Shown here: positions 60,887 to 64,000 of the stretch, one piece after another
Position numbering within the stretch: position 1 is the first letter of the stretch
Layout: the number at the start of each line of letters is the position of its first letter
From: Cotesia glomerata
Lineage: Eukaryota; Arthropoda; Insecta; Hymenoptera; Braconidae
Assembly (NCBI RefSeq): GCF_020080835.1
Contig: NC_058164.1
Location: 7,217,666 to 7,281,665 of the forward strand
Direction of reading: 5' to 3'
DNA length: 64,000 nucleotides
The notes under the pieces: generated by a model
The model's input: only the letters and a program-made list of their open reading frames with translations
Databases searched by the model: none
Told to the model about the DNA's origin: nothing
Program-made: the position numbers and the translations under genes

Positions 60887-61462
60887 TTGCAAGGAGTAGT
60901 AGTAAAATAAAAGAGGGTAAAGGGTAGAGGGTAGAAGTAAAAGTATAAGCTGGTGTGTAGTATAAGGAGGCAACTTTTAAAAGTGGCATCACAAGGGCTT
61001 TGTGAGGGAGATGCACGGGGGTAAGAGCGAGTAAGAGAAACGCGGACGAGTGGTTGGCTGGATAGGAGAAGAATAGAATTAAAAATAAAGTTAAAGATAA
61101 AAGGTGAGGATAGGACGAGCACAAAAGCTGGTTGACTTACCCTCTTGCTCTGGTGCGCTGCTGATAGTAAAGGGATGCCACTCGTATCCAGCGATCACTG
61201 GTATATTCACAAAGACGTAGTCGCCTGGACGAAAATCTAAATGGAGAGGTCGTTTGATCACCAGGTGCGTTACACGCGATGGCAACAGAAGACCCGAACT
61301 TATGTACGTTTTGCCGCGTTCAGATCGCAACCACATCAAACGACGCACTCGTTCTACCATGTAAATTGCTCCTGGTAGTACGAACCATTTCCAAAAGTTA
61401 GGCCCGTGGAATATCATTAGTACCCAGAAGGGGACGTACAGCAAATGAGTCCGGTAGAATAT
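44622..61462 (-). CDS. Nox: Nox5-type NADPH oxidase, C-terminal half (partial)
   Basis: Eight exons on the minus strand: 61462-61141, 59243-59111, 58992-58802, 51822-51675, 51277-51066, 50231-50050, 46733-46320 and 44819-44622. All phases fit and give 599 residues. The EF hands and most of the transmembrane domain lie beyond the window. The enzyme passes electrons from NADPH across the membrane to O2. Visible parts: the last membrane region (LYVPFWVLMIFHGPNFWKWF), FAD site YEWHPFTISSAPEQE, NADPH-binding IFLDGPYGAP and ATGIGVTPFASILQSIM, HMYITSALQKNDMKAVGLQ, VTVFYCGPPELGRIL and the terminal FNFRKETF. The final exon (EKRDLITGLKTRTNAGRPNW onwards) lies antisense to a spurious plus-strand ORF and was found by matching the family's ending. 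A long, poorly conserved linker of roughly 270 residues, spread over four to five exons, separates the FAD and NADPH parts. Confidence 0.92.
45128..45774. mobile_element. Inverted-repeat element with TGCACGCCTCATA ends, copy 2 (Nox5 intron)
   Basis: Same terminal repeat as 15776-16344, and the same extra 20 bases outside the left end (45107-45127, AGTTTGGAGAATCCAAAAG). The interior is diverged and of different length (647 against 569 bp). Non-coding. Confidence 0.7.
47110..47790 (+). repeat. Interspersed repeat with internal tandem units, copy 2 (Nox5 intron)
   Basis: Same leader and same unit as 40080-40830. Two units start near 47332 and 47587. Each has the inverted CATCGAGAC...CTTTCATTTGAGTACCC repeat and a variable (TA)n core. 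Confidence 0.85.
50385..50590. repeat. Imperfect inverted repeat in Nox5 intron
   Basis: AAAAATTTTTTAAGGGTC at the left and ACCCTTAAAAAATTTTC at the right face each other about 200 bp apart. The inner sequence is partly symmetrical. It may be a decayed MITE. Confidence 0.4.
51950..52897 (+). mobile_element. Helitron-like element, 948 bp, with internal tandem units
   Basis: It begins TCTATATATATATAGGAGAC after an A and ends GGTAACGGCTAG before a T, fitting Helitron TC...CTAG termini and A/T targeting. The stem-rich GCCACGCGAAGCGGGCGG precedes the end. Inside are about four diverged units of roughly 140 bp, each with ACCCCCAC and GTGCGTGGGCGT-type motifs. The hairpin element at 52623-52762 lies inside. 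Non-coding. Confidence 0.8.
52623..52762. mobile_element. Small hairpin element, copy B (complete), nested in a Helitron
   Basis: Terminal repeats AGGTAAAAGC and GCTTTTACCT flanked by TA on both sides. The whole 140 bp folds on itself. Nearly identical internally to 36348-36480. Confidence 0.85.
53509..53536. other. Perfect 12-bp hairpin
   Basis: CGGACAGAAAAT, loop GACG, then ATTTTCTGTCCG. It lies in a repeat-like stretch of a Nox5 intron, inside a short open frame of unknown nature. It could be a relic of a transposon terminal stem. Confidence 0.6.
53735..54545 (+). mobile_element. 5'-truncated LINE with reverse-transcriptase C-terminus
   Basis: The frame from about 53740 to 54219 reads LPLFDYCCAVFTN, then RLQRKFNACIRFIYSVRRSE, HITPYRLQLGWL and SAIRCWNQLPDDL, ending in a stop. 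This is the well-known C-terminal part of jockey/CR1-type reverse transcriptases. The 3' UTR holds TTAGGGAGCACTTGCTCTAG and ends in an AAATA repeat tail (54520-54545). The frame is still open, so the insertion is fairly recent. It lies in the 7-kb Nox5 intron. Confidence 0.85.
54771..55465. mobile_element. CACTGATAGAAGGATTT MITE, copy 3, interrupted by a Helitron fragment
   Basis: CACTGGTAGAAGGATTTG at the left and ATCTTTCTATCAGTG at the right. The flanks are TG, not TA. The interior is split by the Helitron fragment at 54869-55346. Confidence 0.75.
54869..55346 (-). mobile_element. 3'-truncated Helitron, second copy of the 37450-38023 family
   Basis: On the minus strand it begins TCCATACTAATAAATGGAGA after an A and matches 37545-38023 almost throughout. 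It stops at CACAGATTCCC, without the last 95 bp that carry the CTAG end. Confidence 0.85.
55556..56360 (+). repeat. Unclassified repeat with CCGAGC hairpin end, possibly Helitron-like
   Basis: Contains the phrases TCGGAAACGGCTCCAACG and ACGAATTAACCGATTTCAAC, seen in related form at 53220 and 36300, and ends with the stem CCGAGCAAAGCTCGG followed by TCATCCAGGTACT. The boundaries are guesses. Confidence 0.4.
57185..57224. repeat. Long poly(T) tract
   Basis: An uninterrupted T-run of more than 30 bases in the 7-kb Nox5 intron, possibly the tail of a minus-strand retroposon. No target duplication was recognised. Confidence 0.8.
57519..57797. mobile_element. CACTGATAGAAGGATTT MITE, copy 4 (intact)
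   Basis: 279 bp, CACTGATAGAAGGATTTC to its complement, with TA at 57517-57518 and 57798-57799. The interior consists of repeated AAGAAATATTTCTTAAATAC units, so it can fold in several ways. It is the best reference copy for the family in this window. Confidence 0.9.
60809..60884. repeat. (TA)n microsatellite
   Basis: About 37 TA units, 257 bases downstream (in gene direction) of a Nox5 exon. The long Ile-Tyr open frames on both strands here are artefacts of the repeat. Confidence 0.97.
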
Positions 61463-61557
61463 CTGTTTTTATAAATATTATTGTCAATAGTTTTTCAGTC
61501 TATTTATTATATTCTTAATTGTAGTGATAAATATTCTATTAACTTTCGAGCACTTAA

Positions 61558-62238
61558 GGGGGATAGCCACTGTGAAATTTCAAACAAAAAAAATTTTTTT
61601 TTTATTAAATCAAAGTTTATACATTCAAAAATATGTATACATCTAGATATATCTAGAGTTTTATATGAAAATTCCGAATATATTGCACGCGCGACGCTCC
61701 GACGAAAACGCGTTTTTCTCGAAATTACATTTTTTTGAACTGGTGGGAACTGTAATTTGCATAAATATGAACCGATTTGCAACTTTTTTTTTCCGTATAC
61801 GTCTATTCAGTAGCTATCGTTGCACGTAGGGGATTTTGAAAATTTTGATTTTTAAGATTTTTTAGGGTTGTTTGAATCCAAAAAAATGAGAAAATTTTTA
61901 ATATGTCAACATTTTTTTTTTAAATCAAAATTTTCAAAATCTCTTACGTGCAACGATAACCACATGTATGCAGATTACAACGCTGTTTCGTTTTTTTGTT
62001 TTAGATAATCCGTTTTTGAGTTAGAGATTATACCGCGGTGGGGGAAATTTTTTTGGTACTCCACAAAAATGCTAATAACTTTGTAACAACATGATATTTT
62101 TTAATAAAAATTTAGGAGAATAATCTTTAATGTATACTATATAAAAAAAAACCCCGATCCCCATATTCCTTTACTATCCCAGTCAAAAAAATTCGCGAAA
62201 ATCACCTATTTTTTCGATCCTCACAGTGGCTATCCCCC
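61558..62238. mobile_element. 681-bp TTAA-flanked inverted-repeat element, Nox5 intron
   Basis: The left end GGGGGATAGCCACTGTGA is exactly mirrored at 62238, with TTAA at 61554-61557 and 62239-62242. A second internal pair, CGTTGCACGTAGGGGATTTT (near 61820) and its near-complement (near 61940), forms an inner hairpin. Non-coding. Confidence 0.8.
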
Positions 62239-62242
62239 TTAA

Positions 62243-64000
62243 AAAATTGTTTCCTCAAGCTTTAATTTTTTTTAATTATTATATGTTACGTCATGCTTGT
62301 AAATCGATATTTTATTAATGTTTAACATTTTTTCTAAAAAAAAAAGAGAAATCACAATAATAAAAAATACATTAAGGTAGTTGTCATGGTACGATATTGT
62401 CAAAAAATTAGAGATTATACGCGCCGCAAAAGTATATGAGCTTGTAGATAAGTAATCCATAATTTTGATGAAAGACTGTACCCGTGGAGACGCAACTCAT
62501 ATACAATTGTTTCTGTCCGACTACGTAGATATATACTTTTTCATAAATTGTTAAACTTTAATCCGTTATTTATAAATAGTTAGACGGTCAAAATTTTTTT
62601 TTAAACTCACAACAGATACATTAAAAGACTGTCAGTTTTTTTTAAAGTTTCTGACAGTTAGTTTTTTTTTATAACTAAAAAACTGGTACAGAACTGTAGA
62701 GAGCGTATGCAACCAATGTTAAATATCCAATTTTTAATTGAATTCATCTCGGGTTATAGGTGGTCAATCGACTTCAAATTCTTATTTTCCTTGAAAATTC
62801 TTATTTTCCTTGAAAATTAAAATTTTCCTTGAAAATTTTTCCGTCATTAGCCGGTTCCAGATGTTTTCAACATTCACAATTTTGATAAAAGTAGAAAAAT
62901 TCTTGAGTCAAGAAATTTTTCTTGACTTGAGTACCTAAATTTTATTTGATTCAACAATTTTTCATTCTAATTCAAGAAAGTAAAACAGTGGAATTCTCGA
63001 AAATGATTTTCTTGGTTCAAGAATTTCCCTCCTGAATCAAGTTAATTTTTTTGAGTGTATTTCATTTGAACCTAAATAGCTCTTGAAGTTAATCCATCAT
63101 TTAAGTCTGAGTATTTTTAATCTATTAAGAAAAATTTTTTCTCAATTGGAAGTGTAAATAATTATGTTAATAACCAAACAAAGTTTAAAAACTTGACAAA
63201 GTTATGTATTAGTAAAGTTTATGGGATTGTAAATTTACAATATTCTGATTACATTTAAATTTCTTTATAGATGGCAGTGATCACAGCTGTAAAGAAAAAT
63301 AAAAAATATATATGTCAGGGTGAACCAATTTTTTTAGTCACATGTTTTCTAACGGATTTACCTGTAAAAGCGGATAGTGAAGTTTAAAAATCTATTTATT
63401 GCTATTCTGTTATTTGTTTAGCCAGAGAGGTGAATTTTTCAAAAATAAAAAAAAAAAAAAGTAAATATTTTTATGCAAACAGAGCTACCCGTTAACTCGA
63501 AACTTTTGAATTCGAAAAATTTTTTTCTCGTCTGTGTTAATTAAAGATAAAACCCGATATCTACATGTGAGTTTTTCTATAATGAAATAAACCATCGGGC
63601 ATTTTTTTCTGAAAAAGCTCTAGTGAATTTTAGTTTAATAATAAATGTAAAACAATAGAGAAGTTTTTACAATAGTATGTTGTGAAGTTTATTTTTGATA
63701 ACGATTCTTTTCAATATTAATAAACAAACTTCAGCATGAATATTTTTTGTTCAAACTCATAACAAAATATTTTCATTTATAGAACAAAGTTCAATATTAA
63801 TGTCAAGTTAGTAGAAATTCTAAAATTTTTATATGAAATCAATAATCACAAAAAAAAATCTTTGATTTTTTTGGTGGAAGTTAAAAAACAGCAATTTAAA
63901 AAATTCTTTCACCCGTTTATATACACGGGAGTTATTAAATAATAATTTATATTTTTTTTTATGATTGCGCTTTTAAAACATGTAATTCGTGAATGTAATC
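62243..64000. other. Nox5 intron, no exon recognised
   Basis: About 1.76 kb of AT-rich DNA to the window's right edge. It must be intron because Nox5 continues upstream. A small tandem of TTATTTTCCTTGAAAATTC (three units, 62790-62845) is present. No membrane-domain exon of Nox5 was found. Confidence 0.5.

Noticed and set aside
60689..60973. Open frames of alternating Ile-Tyr on both strands
   Set aside because: They are translations of a (TA)n microsatellite and have no protein content.

Overview
This window is AT-rich nuclear DNA from an animal, most probably an insect. Genes are split by short GT-AG introns, and the encoded proteins are the insect forms of conserved animal families (Cullin-5, calcipressin, Xmas/GANP, Rab39, Van Gogh, diacylglycerol kinase epsilon, Nox5). 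The high A+T content and dense small transposons would suit a hymenopteran such as a parasitoid wasp, but that placement is inference. There are no bacterial operons, rRNA genes or CRISPR arrays. Two runs of 100 N (24201-24300 and 29301-29400) are assembly gaps.

Layout: the 3' end of ERO1 (+, 1-390); complete Cullin-5 (+, nine exons, 1551-5571); calcipressin/RCAN (-, four exons, 10378-7786); Xmas/GANP (+, three exons, 13717-20414); Rab39 (+, three exons, 21494-23633); Van Gogh (+, three exons, 29513-32030); DGK epsilon (+, ten or eleven exons, 35524-43240 or 44569); and the C-terminal half of a Nox5-type NADPH oxidase (-, eight exons, 61462-44622) whose N-terminal half lies beyond the right edge. 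The joined exons give open frames of about 789 (Cul5), 237 (RCAN), 1408 (Xmas), 218 (Rab39), 576 (Vang), 529 or 534 (DGKE) and at least 599 (Nox5) residues. Several exons are too short to stand out as ORFs: the 15-base first exon of Cul5, the last RCAN exon inside what looks like intergenic DNA, and the last Nox exon antisense to a spurious plus-strand ORF.

The genes look like separate housekeeping and signalling genes, not one pathway. RCAN and Xmas diverge from a shared 3.3-kb region, most of which is a 2.15-kb fold-back element. Cul5 converges on RCAN. DGKE converges on Nox5, and their stop codons may be only about 50 bases apart.

The rest is a rich record of small transposons. It includes TA-flanked MITEs (a four-copy CACTGATAGAAGGATTT family), TTAA-flanked palindromes, three Helitron-type elements ending in CTAG (two with clear TC...CTAG termini, one with an unresolved 5' end) plus a truncated copy of one of them, 5'-truncated LINE ends, repeats carrying satellite-like units, and a tRNA-like gene between long direct repeats. 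A poly(A)-tailed retrocopy with an open 88-codon frame is inserted into a tRNA-like sequence. Many elements are nested, so their order of insertion can be read directly. I found no obviously new host gene system. The least explained items are the retrocopy, the large fold-back with its built-in empty site, and a hairpin carried by two different Helitron-like elements.
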